Counted from the stretch's first letter, positions 51,705-62,029 are shown. The stretch is DNA of 64,000 bases from Asparagopsis taxiformis (GCA_030407315.1 JALQPE010000436.1:124001-188000), one strand, 5' to 3'. Notes: generated by a model from the sequence alone, not told the origin. Translations and numbers: made by a program.

Positions 51705-54700
51705 TTATTCTTCTTCATTATCATCTGTGAATTGGTAATCAGTGTTGGTGTAGAAGCGGTTGAGATAGAAACGGTGGTCCGACCAGTGCATTTGTTTCGT
51801 AAATGGCTTGACTGGAAAGTTACTTCGTACGATGTGCACGGTGCCAGATATAGTAGATGCAGGAATGAGGTCAAACCAAGGACCACCTGCACTGTGGGAT
51901 GCAGTGTCATTGCTGTCAACGGATCCGTTGTCCGGGTCCCATGTGGACCACTTTAAACAAATGCACCCAAGTGATTTTTCCACAGCGGTTTTTGGGGCAA
52001 AGCAGGTCATATACTGAACGAAAGCGAGTTCTACAGGTTGAAACAGGTTTGGAGACTGCAGGCGTACCAGTGCCAGGACGCGCCCTACCCATATGGTTCT
52101 GTAGTCATCGGCAGTTCCGGAGATGACGACAAAGGAGTACTGCGATCTCTTTGCGGGGCCGAACGATGAAGTTGCAAAGACGCGCTGCTGCTTGTGCCTC
52201 GACACGTTTGTGGGGCGAAGCATGCCACTGTGCGGGTCAAAGTCGTCGGCATCTGGGACGTACCCTCCCATGACGTAGGCGGACTTTACCACGGTGACGG
52301 AAATGTCCATGTCATGTATTGGAGGGCCTTCTGCCGTGGCGCGCAGTCTAGCGAGGGTGAGGAACGCTTGTGCAGCTGTGTCACCGAGTTGCTGGAATAG
52401 CGTTATGGTGCCAGACGGGAACGAGGAGTTGTGCAGCGGCAAAAGAGTGGCAGGATCGGGCTGTCCGTCGATATCTGCAACGAGGAGGGTTGCATCGGGC
52501 AGCAGGGAGGCAAAGTCGTGCAGTGCAACGGTGAATCCGTCGCGAACGAGTACTGCACCGTCTGTGGGCGATATCATGCGTGCGTTTCCCAATGTGTTCG
52601 ATGGGGTATGACCAGTTGGAGTGGCCAAGGAGAATTCCATGTGGCGAATAGTCTCTTCCATGGCTGTGGAGCGCCTTCGAGAGGTTTTCCTATAACTCTG
52701 TTTGAACAGAAGATGCGAGTGTTCGTAGGGGCCTGCATCAATGTGTTCCAGGGCGCCATATCTCTGCAAGTCACCGGGAAGATGGTCTAGAAGATGGAAC
52801 TTGAAAGTTTTGAGACCTGTGGTGTGGAATGGGCCGAGGGTGGAGAGCATTGATTGTTTGAAATAGGAAATGGAGTTCTGGAGGCTTTCTAGTTCGGCGG
52901 CAGTCCAGTGCTTGATGCGACCGCGTTTCATGACCCATGCGACGAGGTCAGAGTATTGCGTGCAGATGGAAGTGAGGGGGGCTGTATCTACTTCGTCACA
53001 GCATGTGTCAATGAATGCTGCGATGAAAGGGAACACCATGTCGACATGGTGATAGTCTTTGGCTGCGAGCATGCCGCGTATGCCGTCCTCCGTGAAGAGG
53101 CCGTTCAAATTGGTGCCCTTCTCACCCTTGGAGAAGTCGACATGAAGACCGGTGATGTAGTAGTCGCGTTCGATAGCGGACAGAATGCTGTTTGAGCCGG
53201 CGAGGATGGATTTTTTCACCTTCTTGAAGGTGCGAGGTGTCCCGGAATGGGAGGCAGTGGTGGTGAGGTCTGGGGAGCTGAGGCGGTGGACAATGCACTG
53301 TTTGATGAGCTTTGAGATGCCGAGGTGGAGATTGTGCAGAGGCTCGAAGGAGAAAATGTTGTAGGGGTCTAGGGGACTGTTGGTGGGTAAAAGAGCGGTC
53401 GATTCGAGGACAGAGTGTTGTTCGAGGAGGGAGAGAGCTTCGAGCGGAGCAGTTGTATGCTCCTGAGCGCTCTCTTGGCGTGCAGAGCGTGTATCATCGA
53501 GGGAGCGGGGCTGGTGTGGCGCGCTGGATTCAAGTTGAGTGGCGGGGATGTAGCAGCGGTGGCAGGGATGTGTGGTGGTAGTGCTGTTGCGAGTGCATGA
53601 GAGCTCTTTGGCCTCTGGAAAGTCGCAGCAATAATTGGCTAGGATGGGAAAGCATTGGCGGGCAGTTGCAGTGGAGTCTGTGCAGGGGAACCCGGAAGAG
53701 AACGCGGTGGATAGGGACGAAAACACTTTTTCGAGTGCTTTATGAAGAATATCAATTTTGCGAGCGCGACTAGCAGAACTAGAGGTTGTCGGCATTTCAT
53801 CACCGAACAAGGCGTTGGACGAAGGGTTAACAATGTACGGAAGATACCCGACGATGGTGAGGCCGGTACGGATGCAGTGGCGACGGAGGGGGGCGGAGAA
53901 GTTGAGCAGTGTGACGTGTATGGGGTATGCGACGATTGCGGAGCTCTTGAGGCTTGTGCTGCTCTTGTCGGAGTACACTTGGAGGAGGCCGGCAAAGGAG
54001 GAAGCGGTGGGATCATTTTCCTCTGCCCATACGACCTGTGGATCTTCCGAGAGCTGCACGCGCTGTCTAGTAACCTGGTGCAGCGTTTTCGCGAATTCTG
54101 TGTGTAGGGGATGAGAAAATATTGCGGTGCCGTCTGGGGCGGTCTGTGGGGAGGGGTGGAAGAGAGTATTTTGGTCGTTAGCCAGTGCTAACTGCCTGCG
54201 GAGCATGTCGACTGGGTCGCGGAGGTACAGCTGTGCCGAGTACTTACCAGTTTTGTCTGGAATGATGTGGCTCTTGTAACCTTCGGTGCGGAAATGTGTT
54301 TCGACCATGGAAGCGGTAACGTGGCGACATTCTTCTACGGTGCGAACGGCGCTGTTGAACTTTTCTAGGGAGAATGCGGGGTCTTGTAGGATGGTGATGA
54401 CTTCGCTCACGCGGCCAGCGCCGGCCTTGTACTCGAGGGTTGTGAGACTGGCGGCGAGGGATTGCACGAGGAGGTCTGCGCGGGAGGGGGTTGAGGTTGG
54501 TGGCAGTGAAGCGTCACAGGGTGAGTCGCTGGAGGAAGCACGACCAGATTCTGGGTCTGGGGAGCTGGGTTGCGGGGAATCATGGTCGCCGTTTCGAGCA
54601 GGCTCATGGGTGACGGCAGGGACACGAGCGTTGTTGAAATGTTGGGGAGAGGGGTTGAAACGGTAGCGACACGTTCGCTCATGCAGCGCGAGCGCATAAG

Positions 54701-54743
54701 CATCTACGCAGTAGTAGAAGCACCCTTCATACTTGCATTCCAT
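51705..54743 (-). CDS. Plavaka/CACTA-type transposase with N-terminal zinc finger
   Basis: 1012 residues, uninterrupted. A C2H2/C2HC-like finger opens the protein ('CKYEGCFYYCVDAYALALHERTC', residues 3-25), as in Plavaka-group proteins. A Ser/Pro linker follows. The catalytic body carries family blocks: 'LLQVYSDKSSTSLKSSAIVAYPIHVTLLNF', 'CCDFPEAKELSC...CHRC', 'FSFEPLHNLHLGISKLIKQ', 'TFKFHLLDHLP' and 'RYGALEHIDAGPYEHSHLLFKQSYRKTSRRRS'. The usual 'DPMH' block reads EPLH here, so one acidic residue is conservatively replaced. These enzymes catalyse cut-and-paste transposition. Its intact state and place inside the inverted-repeat bracket make it the candidate mover of the whole 23.4-kb unit. Confidence 0.8.
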   Translation of the reverse strand: MECKYEGCFYYCVDAYALALHERTCRYRFNPSPQHFNNARVPAVTHEPARNGDHDSPQPSSPDPESGRASSSDSPCDASLPPTSTPSRADLLVQSLAASLTTLEYKAGAGRVSEVITILQDPAFSLEKFNSAVRTVEECRHVTASMVETHFRTEGYKSHIIPDKTGKYSAQLYLRDPVDMLRRQLALANDQNTLFHPSPQTAPDGTAIFSHPLHTEFAKTLHQVTRQRVQLSEDPQVVWAEENDPTASSFAGLLQVYSDKSSTSLKSSAIVAYPIHVTLLNFSAPLRRHCIRTGLTIVGYLPYIVNPSSNALFGDEMPTTSSSASRARKIDILHKALEKVFSSLSTAFSSGFPCTDSTATARQCFPILANYCCDFPEAKELSCTRNSTTTTHPCHRCYIPATQLESSAPHQPRSLDDTRSARQESAQEHTTAPLEALSLLEQHSVLESTALLPTNSPLDPYNIFSFEPLHNLHLGISKLIKQCIVHRLSSPDLTTTASHSGTPRTFKKVKKSILAGSNSILSAIERDYYITGLHVDFSKGEKGTNLNGLFTEDGIRGMLAAKDYHHVDMVFPFIAAFIDTCCDEVDTAPLTSICTQYSDLVAWVMKRGRIKHWTAAELESLQNSISYFKQSMLSTLGPFHTTGLKTFKFHLLDHLPGDLQRYGALEHIDAGPYEHSHLLFKQSYRKTSRRRSTAMEETIRHMEFSLATPTGHTPSNTLGNARMISPTDGAVLVRDGFTVALHDFASLLPDATLLVADIDGQPDPATLLPLHNSSFPSGTITLFQQLGDTAAQAFLTLARLRATAEGPPIHDMDISVTVVKSAYVMGGYVPDADDFDPHSGMLRPTNVSRHKQQRVFATSSFGPAKRSQYSFVVISGTADDYRTIWVGRVLALVRLQSPNLFQPVELAFVQYMTCFAPKTAVEKSLGCICLKWSTWDPDNGSVDSNDTASHSAGGPWFDLIPASTISGTVHIVRSNFPVKPFTKQMHWSDHRFYLNRFYTNTDYQFTDDNEEE

Positions 54744-55191
54744 GTCGAGTTTTGACGCAAAAGGGAGGATTGCGAGCTGAACAGGGGAGACTGTGCCGTC
54801 CAGATGCGACCAATTTTATTTTTGTGGTGCTTTCGAGACTTGGAATGTAACGTGTTCGTAGTTTTTTGGGTAGTAGTTTTGTGCTCACTCCAGCTGACAT
54901 CCCAACGGTGGAATTTAACCGAGAGTTCAATCATTTCCAACTGTTACATCACATTGCGTGCTGGCAACGTGTGCATGGAAGGACGAACGACTGCCCTGGG
55001 AGATGAATTTTCAATTAATTCATTTGTAATAATAAACTTTTTTATTTCCAAACTTCGTGGAATCTGAATGTGCTTTACAGCGGATATGCCACAGATCATG
55101 TAAGGAAAGCAAATGGATTCTCATATATATGATTATATGTTTATATTCGTTGTTCTCGATCCGGATCTCTTTGTTCGGGGAATCAGAGACC
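54744..55191. other. Upstream region of transposase
   Basis: No supported gene. It is presumably the transposase promoter region (minus strand). Confidence 0.35.
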
Positions 55192-55317
55192 ATGGCTTGG
55201 GCCATACTCAATCTCACTGCCGGCGATGATTTCGAGTATGCACAGCAAGACTTAAGCGGACGCAGAAAGCTGTCCGGTCGACGCCGCAGGCTCCACTCCG
55301 CCCTCATCACCGACTGA
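55192..55317 (+). CDS. Small basic ORF next to palindrome (tentative)
   Basis: A 41-codon frame, MAWAILNLTAGDDFEYAQ..., with a repeated 'SGRRKLSGRRRRL' and a stop at 55315-55317, 24 bp before a 38-bp perfect palindrome. Its composition is more codon-like than its surroundings, but it is too short to be sure. It could be a first exon of the mini-exon gene that follows. Confidence 0.3.
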   Translation: MAWAILNLTAGDDFEYAQQDLSGRRKLSGRRRRLHSALITD

Positions 55318-55340
55318 TCTTCTTTGACCGACTTTGCTTT

Positions 55341-55378
55341 GTACGTGCGCGAATCTTGATCAAGATTCGCGCACGTAC
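55341..55378. repeat. 38-bp perfect palindrome
   Basis: Each arm is GTACGTGCGCGAATCTTGA, with the centre at TTGATCAA. Just right of it, 'cttcgttccatcctctacc' is the reverse complement of a mini-exon with its donor site (GATGGAACGAAG|gtacgt), so the palindrome marks an inverted piece of the neighbouring repeat array. Confidence 0.95.
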
Positions 55379-55504
55379 CTTCGTTCCATCCTCTACCCTC
55401 GAGGGTATGCGTTGAGGGAAGCGTGGGTTTTGAGTCTGACTATTTCCGTTGATGCGATATTTTTCATGGGAAGCCTGTTGACTGATGGTGTGTATTGAGC
55501 GGAG

Positions 55505-56485
55505 GATGGAAGAGAGGTACGTGAAGTTTTGAAAGTATGCTGTGAGGGAAGGTTGATTTTGAGTCTGACTGTTGTGGTTGATTCCGATGTTGTGTAGATG
55601 ATGCAGGAATGTTGATGACGGAAGGTAAGTTTCATTGAGTGCCAAGATGTGCTTTGCGAAGATATGGACTGCTGACTATGATTATTGTTAATTGCAAGGT
55701 TTTTGGATCATGGTTTGTATTGTGTGTAGGATGGATGAGAGGTACATTTGCGAGTTCTCAGGGTATGTAGCGAGGGAAACGTTGGTTTTCAATCTGACTG
55801 TTGCGATTGAATCCGATGTTGCGTAGGTGATGGAGGAATAGTGATGACGGAAGGTAAGTCACATTGGGCGCCCAGACCGGTTGTGCGAAGATGCGGAATG
55901 CTGACTACTTTTCTTGGCTACACGATTACGTGATTTATGGTTTTTATTGTGTGCAGGATGGAACAGGTAAAGTAAGTGTGCGAGTTTTGAAAGTAAGCAG
56001 CGAGGGAAGGTTGGTTTTGAGTCTGACTATTTCCGTTGATGCGATATTTTTCATTGGAAGCCTATTGAGTCATGGTGTGTATTGTGTGGAGCGAAGGTAA
56101 GTGTGCGAGTTTTGAAAGTATGCTGTGATGGAAGGTTGGTTTTGAGTCTGACTGTTGTGGTTGATTCCGATGTTGTGTAGATGATGCAGGAATGTTGATG
56201 ACAGAAGGTAAGTTTTACTGAGCACCAAGACTTGTTTTGCGAAGATATGGACTGCTGACTTTGATTATTCATTGCAAGGTTTTTGGATCATGGTTTGTAT
56301 TTTGTGTAGGATGGATGATTCAGTCATCCTCTCGGAGAGGTAAGTAAGGGAGTTTCTAGGATATCTGTCGTGGTAAGCGTTGCTTTTGAGTCTGACTGTT
56401 GTGGTTGATTCTGATGTTGTGTATGTGATGCAGGAGTGGTGAAGCAGGAACGGCAGGACTCAAGGAGAGTGAAGAAGGGATGTAG
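55505..56485 (+). CDS. Candidate multi-mini-exon gene (alternating 12-30-nt exons)
   Basis: Tandem intron-like repeats, each opening GTAAGT/GTACGT and closing TGTGTAG or GATGCAG, enclose tiny blocks: 55505-55516, 55607-55624, 55730-55741, 55836-55853, 55957-55971, 56070-56096, 56190-56207, 56310-56339 and 56434-56485. Lengths are 12, 18, 12, 18, 15, 27, 18 and 30 nt, all multiples of three, and the joins keep one open frame to a TAG at 56483-56485. The product would be acidic/basic repeats (MEER-NVDDGR-MDER-NSDDGR...). Introns are 90-105 nt. Acceptors at 55835 (GGAG) and 56069 (TGAG) are weak and those exons are the least sure. This is a splice-pattern inference, because no transcript is available. 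The true first exon is not located. Confidence 0.4.
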
Positions 56486-57023
56486 GAAGATGGGGAATGA
56501 AGCTGTGAAGTGTTTCTGGTATGTGTATATTTTGGGGCATACGATAGAAGTGAGAGTGCGTTTCAAGTGGTGTAAGATTTTGCTGACCATGTTCGTGTTT
56601 GATGTCTTGATGATTTAATGGGCTGGGGTGGTGTCGAGGAAAGCGGGGATGGTATTGGGAAGGAGCGTATTTTTTGTAATCTAGGTCGTGAGGGTTCTTG
56701 CAGTATGTGCGGATGGTGGTGCATGGCGTTCGGATGGTAGGGAGAACGCGATAGTGAGGGAGATGGGTGATCGACGATATGCTGACAGGTATTTTGTATT
56801 CTGGCTGGATACGTATTTCCTATTCTAACCGGGTATTTATTTCCTATTCTAACCGGGTATTTATTTCCTATTCTGACCAGATATGTATTCCCTATTCTAG
56901 AGAGACGTATTGTATACGAGCAGTTTCCTAAATGAGAGAATAAAATACGGTCCGATATGGGCCCTGAATTTACCATCCGCTGTAATTTCTTCCCTCCTGG
57001 TTTTCGCTGATATATTGTATACT
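56486..57023. other. Spacer with 24-bp tandem repeat
   Basis: No supported gene. At about 56790-56902 a 24-bp unit (TATTTCCTATTCTAACCGGG-like) is repeated about four and a half times with drift. Confidence 0.5.
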
Positions 57024-57582
57024 GGATGTCGGGTCCTAGTATTCCGCCATATGTACTAGAGAAAGTGGATGTCGGGTCCTAGTATTCCGCCATATGTACT
57101 AGAGAAAGTGGATGTCGGGTCCTAGTATTCCGCCATATGTACTAGAGAAAGTGGATGTCGGGTCCTAGTATTCCGCCATATGTACTAGAGAAAGTGGATG
57201 TCGGGTCCTAGTATTCCGCCATATGTACTAGAGAAAGTGGATGTCGGGTCCTAGTATTCCGCCATATGTACTAGAGAAAGTGGATGTCGGGTCCTAGTAT
57301 TCCGCCATATGTACTAGAGAAAGTGGATGTCGGGTCCTAGTATTCCGCCATATGTACTAGAGAAAGTGGATGTCGGGTCCTAGTATTCCGCCATATGTAC
57401 TAGAGAAAGTGGATGTCGGGTCCTAGTATTCCGCCATATGTACTAGAGAAAGTGGATGTCGGGTCCTAGTATTCCGCCATATGTACTAGAGAAAGTGGAT
57501 GTCGGGCCCTAGTATTCCGCCATATGTACTAGAGAAAGTGGATGTCGGGCCCTAGTATTCCGCCATATGTACTAGAGAAAGT
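57024..57582 (+). repeat. 43-bp minisatellite, 13 exact-length copies
   Basis: The unit GGATGTCGGGTCCTAGTATT...CTAGAGAAAGT spans 559 bp, exactly 13 x 43. The copies look identical except that the last two read GGGCCC instead of GGGTCC. The unit is made from the same words (GGA(C/T)GTC, CTAGTA) as the terminal repeats, so the array grew from the element's right subterminal region. Confidence 0.97.
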
Positions 57583-57721
57583 GGACGTCCGCATCCAAAA
57601 AATTTTTATTTTTTTTTGGACGCGGACGTTCATTTGTTCTAGTAAATCTCGGGGCCGACTAGGACCCGTACTAGAGAGACTGGACGTCCGCGTCCACTTC
57701 CGAAAACACAGACGTACGGCT
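57583..57721 (-). repeat. Right terminal/subterminal repeat of composite element
   Basis: It contains GGACGTCC-type words in both orientations, an A/T-rich spacer (57597-57616) and, at 57681-57721, the inverted copy of 34323-34363 with two mismatches. Confidence 0.7.
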
Positions 57722-58018
57722 TGGTTACTATTCTAGTCGCTAAAGTCTGTAATCAAGCCACTCCCCTAAACACGGGATTGACCCTAACAGTGATTTTCGC
57801 CCTGGCTTTAAGCGTTAGTAGTAACATAAACGCAGTAGTAGTGTAGTTGACAACTTTTGTGGCAGTAGGGAACATTGTAGTGATTTCGTATCATACGGTA
57901 AAAATGCAAAATTGGACGTTACAGATATGGGTGAGTAGTATTGAAGAAGTCAACGAAGACTTTTCCTAAACAGAATTGCAAATTGTGGGCTCTAGTATCT
58001 TTGTTTGGTGGAGGAACT
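57722..58018. other. Flank between composite element and decayed neighbour
   Basis: No gene is visible. The in-frame region before the ATG at 58019 is open back to 57941 but without an ATG. Confidence 0.4.
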
Positions 58019-59713
58019 ATGACCAGGCGGGAATCATTGCGAATTAGGCGCCAAAGCGAAAAAGCAATAGCGTGTCGCGAGCGTGAACCGGCTGCAGCTG
58101 TTGATACACTTCCGTCTGTCGGCACCCAAATAGAGTTATGGTTCCAGGTGGGGGACGACGCAATGTGGTGGAAGGCTATGGTAGTGGAAATGAAACTTCC
58201 CGAGCAGTATCCTATTTGCTCGGGTAAACCATCAGTGGGTGACCGCATCGATGTGAACAGAAGAGATGGCGTGTACACGCCCAGTGTGGTGGAGCAGCAG
58301 GGTCAGGATTTGGATACTGCAATTGTGAAGTTACCGGCGGAGGAAAAGGATATTGCAGTAACGGAAGTGTCAAAGTGGCGGTATTCGGATTCTGTGAAGC
58401 CAAGGCATGATGAAATAGTGGTTGCGGAAGGCAGATTGTTATACAATGCTATTCCTGAAAAGAATTACCCTTGCGTCTCCTATGAACACGTAAAATTTGT
58501 GCTGGGAAGTAAGTTAATGTCCAGGGGTCAGTCACCAACACAGTGGCGAAGGAGCAACGGAGAGGTTGTGGACTACGAAGAGGCCGGAGTGGAACATCAT
58601 GTCGAATCGGATGGTGAATCTGAAGCGATGTACCCGCAAAAGAGGAAGTGAAAAGTGGAATCGGTACTTGATTCCAACACATACAGTGGCATGGAGAAGA
58701 GGCTGAGAACACTAGAAAGTATTATTCTTTCTGGAAGTGGTGGCGATCATCGGATGGTTTACGATGGGAAAGTTCCAATAGAACCTGCACTCACGTCCAC
58801 TAGACCGGTTCTATTGATGCTTTTGCGCCGCTCAGTCGAGAAAGCTGTAGAGCAGGCAAACAGAATTACGTTGTCAAACTCCGGGACGGATTTTCCGCAT
58901 AGTGAGGTGGATGGTGCATGTACCAGTGGGACAGTTGTGAGTGGTCCAGTGCATATTCCTGCTTTATTGAGCACAGCCGTATTCCGGGAAATGTTGAAGG
59001 GAACAACAGAGTTGTATGCAGGATGTTATTACAAAGTTTACCCTGGGATTCATGAGGCAGTGAGCGGAACTGGTGCTGAAGCTGTGAAAATTACATGTTC
59101 CAGTTTCGCAGTAGTATCAGACTTGTTAGGATTACCTCACCCGTGGCGAATGGAGTCATTGCTGCACAGACGAAAGCCTGGAGCGGCAGTGGAAGAGGAA
59201 GAAGGGGGAGTGATTAGCGGAAATCGGCCTAGGAGCCCATAGTTCTTGCGCTTGCTTGGTGCATTGTTGTGCACAGAAACGACGAACGGAGATCCATCGT
59301 CTGTTGCAATTGGCAGTAGCTCGTTCTGCGTATCCGGAGCAAAATCGAACACGTGGTGCCTAGTGCGCAAGAATAGTTCTGCGGTCCAAGGTCAATATGT
59401 GCATGGCATGGAGCTGAAAAAATGCCCATCGATTTGTGCCGTGCATGGGAGGCCTGACGGGGATGCGAGTCGGGAAGGGTGGAAAGGTGACGGGAAGAAG
59501 AGTTTTCGTATAGAATGGCAACCGATAACGCAAAAGAAAAGGGGACAGACAGGGGATGTTTTGTGGAGAACATTTCGAATTCATATACCCTACGTCGTAT
59601 TCCGAGTTTTTGGCGAACCATGGCGAATAGACAGGTTGATATCGGAAGATTTAGTCAAAGACGTGGTGGGGTATAACTTTTCAGACAAAAGGGCAGAGGA
59701 GTACATAAAATGA
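58019..59713 (+). pseudogene. Unknown element gene with two in-frame stops
   Basis: One frame runs from the ATG at 58019 to 59713, interrupted by TGA (58649-58651) and TAG (59240-59242). The pieces are 210, about 195 and about 155 codons. The first begins MTRRESLRIRRQSEKA (basic) and contains 'GTQIELWFQVGDDAMWWKAMVVE', which looks like a Tudor/Agenet-type beta-barrel strand pattern, a guess at a chromatin reader. The middle piece has a helical stretch ('VEKAVEQANRITL') and the third is Trp-rich and basic. Frame continuity across both stops argues for recent nonsense mutations in a single gene of about 560 codons. I recognise no family. Confidence 0.5.
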
Positions 59714-59844
59714 TACCAGTAGTGAAATGAATAAAGCAGGAACGGTTCTACCAGGCTAATACACACTCATTTATACTGAGAACTAGATGCAAACAATGCC
59801 AGACTACGTAGGCAAAGATAGCAGAACAGTAAACAGAATTCTAC

Positions 59845-61162
59845 AAATCAATTAAAGAAATACCAAGTTCATCATCTTCCTCTAGAGGTGCACAATGAAA
59901 AGTAGATGCTACCCTGGCTGTTGGGTTTTCGTAGGATTGTTCCATCTGTGTGGCATTAGAATCGAACCGCACCGACATGTATTCCTCTGCAGTGATGTTT
60001 CTCTTCTTCCTAATAATACCTAGAAGGCAATCACCCCCATGAGGTAGTCACGGAGGTCGATGTGACCCCATGTAACACGCAGAGGGAAACCATCATTCCC
60101 GAAATTACCGGTAGGCGCCATTGTAAGGGCTGTGGTGAATAACCCGTGCAGGCAAATTGCAATGCGATAACATGCCTGAATTGAATGGGGTTCGTGACAG
60201 AGCATCTCGAGTTGTGTGCATTGGCAGAAACTACACAACTATATCATAGCTAATGTAAGAAAAGAAAAAGAACAGACTGCCAATCTCTCAACCGGGGCCT
60301 TTGTACCTGCATTGCAGGAGCCGTCTACGGCGCCGCTAACCTGAACTTTGTAAGTAACCTGAATGTGAAGCTCAGGTCGACTCAAAATAAAATCCGAGAA
60401 GATATCATCATTTTTGGAATAGACAGCTTGAGACTCATCCCCTGTGCCGTAAGCTTTCGATGTTATCGGAATTTTTTCAGATGGACACATATCCAATGCA
60501 GAAATGTCATTGTCAGGCGAAAGAGAAACTTTAGCCTGCATATCTCGATGGATGAGGAAGAACGCATGTTTGACTAATTCCATTTTCATCTGCTTCCGGG
60601 AAGTATTGAAAAGCTGTGTGAGCTGCCGCAGTGCCGAAGTAACGATCGGAATGGACTGTAAGTCCGAAGGAGAAAGATTAGATACACAAGAAGACGAAGA
60701 TGAGGAAGTAGCAGTACGGCGCTTTTCTCCTTTAGAACCCGAGAGTCGGCGACGTTTCGAATAATTGATTGGTAGAGTTGTGTACTGTGGCGCAGGTCGA
60801 TCTGTTTCCGTTGGCATCGAAATATCCATGGCATCAAAAGGAGCCCGCTGCGAAATCTGCAACCAAGCAGGCTTATCGATTGGCACGATGGTTGCATTGC
60901 GAAGTGCGTAGTCACGAGAAATGGTATTGCTGTTCAAGTCATCCTCCTCCCCAGGGTCAAGGATACCAGAATTCCTCGTCGCCGAATCCTTCCATCGCAC
61001 AATTCTGTCATTTGCCATAGAAATAAACGGAGTTCCGACAATAGCACGTTTCAGGAACACATGCTTTTTCCCTACAGCTGTTCCAATTAGGGATTTCTTG
61101 GACTGCCTGACCTCAGAATTAGAACCGGATGTCTGAGAGAAGGAAAGGGAAGCCAGAAGCAA
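59845..61162 (-). pseudogene. Second copy of 'MANDxIVRWK' gene, mostly intact
   Basis: The main frame, 61162-60239 (307 codons), holds 'AIVGTPFISMANDRIVRWKDS', 'LDPGEEDDLN', 'LRNATIVPIDKPAWLQI', a nuclear-localisation-like 'YSKRRRLSGSKGEKRR', a Ser run and 'LRQLTQLFNTSRKQMKMELVKHAFF'. Homology to 32313-33689 continues past its stop in other frames ('QCTQLEMLCHEPHSIQACYRIAICL', then 'RKKRNITAEEYMSVRFDSN'), so the C-terminus is frameshifted. Its function is unknown. The same gene in two places beside methyltransferase-SET relatives suggests it is a regular component of this element family. Confidence 0.55.
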
Positions 61163-62029
61163 AGTATTGCAGGAATCTTCATTTGAACACGGTACAGATG
61201 TTGCTCAGAACGAGTTTGGGGTAACAGAGGTTTTGATGAAATCTGCAATGATTCGAAACACAACGAACCTGGATGTCACAAGTCTGTTGTTGAAAAGAGA
61301 GGACACCAGAGTGGTAACTTGTGCTTCATTTTCTTGGACGCTCTTCCAGAACCACAGGTGGTACAACGTTTGTACCAGCTGCAGCAGAGGCCATATACCG
61401 AATGTAGGATAGTTCCATTTGGACAGATGAAAGAGAATTGTGGAGGTACTGTTCAAGGTAAGCAAACCGTTCCTCAAACTTCGCAAACCTGGTTAAGGAT
61501 AGTTCGTCTCTCATGTCAGCCTGGAATAAGGAGATCTTCACAGATATGTTTCGTAACGTCAGAGCTACTGGGATCAGGTATTCCAAGAGAAAGAGTTATC
61601 CAGTAGAATGGTGGTAACGGTAATTTGTTTGAAGTTCGGAACTTGTCCGTTTATTGAAGAAGGGAAGGAAAGGGGAGAGATCGAAACGTTAGAAATGCTA
61701 TGTGTTGTAACCGACCTATTCAATTTGTAGAAGTACGAAGCGATAAAGGAGGCTGTGGAACCGTTACGAATGCACCATGCCGTAACGGTCGTAGATCTAA
61801 ATAAATGGTGTGGTACAAACTGTTTAAATTATGCTTAATTTCGGACGGGAAAATTACTCGAGTAAAAAGAGATCCAGACCTGAACATTAGGTAGATCAGG
61901 TCCTCGTCCTGTTCACGGGAAAGAAATGCACCTAATCATCGTGGATGTTAGAGGGTATGAGGAGATAGAACCTACTTTGCCTATTTTACTATTTGCGGGG
62001 TAATGGGAAGCAGGGAGAACATGATGTAG
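61163..62029. other. Spacer with possible coiled-coil fragment
   Basis: A minus-strand frame at 61586-61326 (86 codons, 'LTRFAKFEERFAYLEQYLHNSL') looks like coiled coil and could be an N-terminal piece of the gene to its left. The rest (61640-62029) shows nothing recognisable. Confidence 0.35.

Larger units (their letters stand above)
34323..57721. mobile_element. 23.4-kb composite DNA transposon carrying methyltransferase-SET, ParB-dioxygenase and transposase genes
   Basis: A 41-bp sequence at 34323-34363 recurs in inverted orientation at 57681-57721 with two mismatches. Both copies are followed inwards by alternating GGACGCGGACGTCCA-like and CTCTAGTAC words. Between them lie four large intact genes, ten copies of a palindrome-rich repeat, a Gly-coding tandem repeat and a 13-copy minisatellite. 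The Plavaka-like transposase (51705-54743) is the likely mover. No clear target duplication is visible (left flank ...cgtattat, right flank tggttact...), and faint similarity extends ~25 bp beyond the core, so the ends may be slightly outside. The alternative is two separate members of one repeat family in opposite orientation. Confidence 0.6.

Noticed and set aside
51705..54743. Assignment of the transposase to the KDZ group
   Set aside because: The 'YSDKxxxS', 'FPEAKEL...CxxC', 'xPLHNLHLG' and 'YEHxHxxFKxxYRxTSRR' blocks fit the Plavaka/CACTA (tnp2) type better. I do not see the KDZ signature.
55307..56272. Minus-strand frames across the mini-exon array ('MALNETYLPSSTFLHHLHN...', 'MNNQSQQSISSQNKS...')
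   Set aside because: They read straight through repeated intron-like units and change with each repeat. The plus strand has the consistent splice-site pattern.
57024..57582. Possible CRISPR array
   Set aside because: The 43-bp units are contiguous with no variable spacers, and the context is a eukaryotic transposon.
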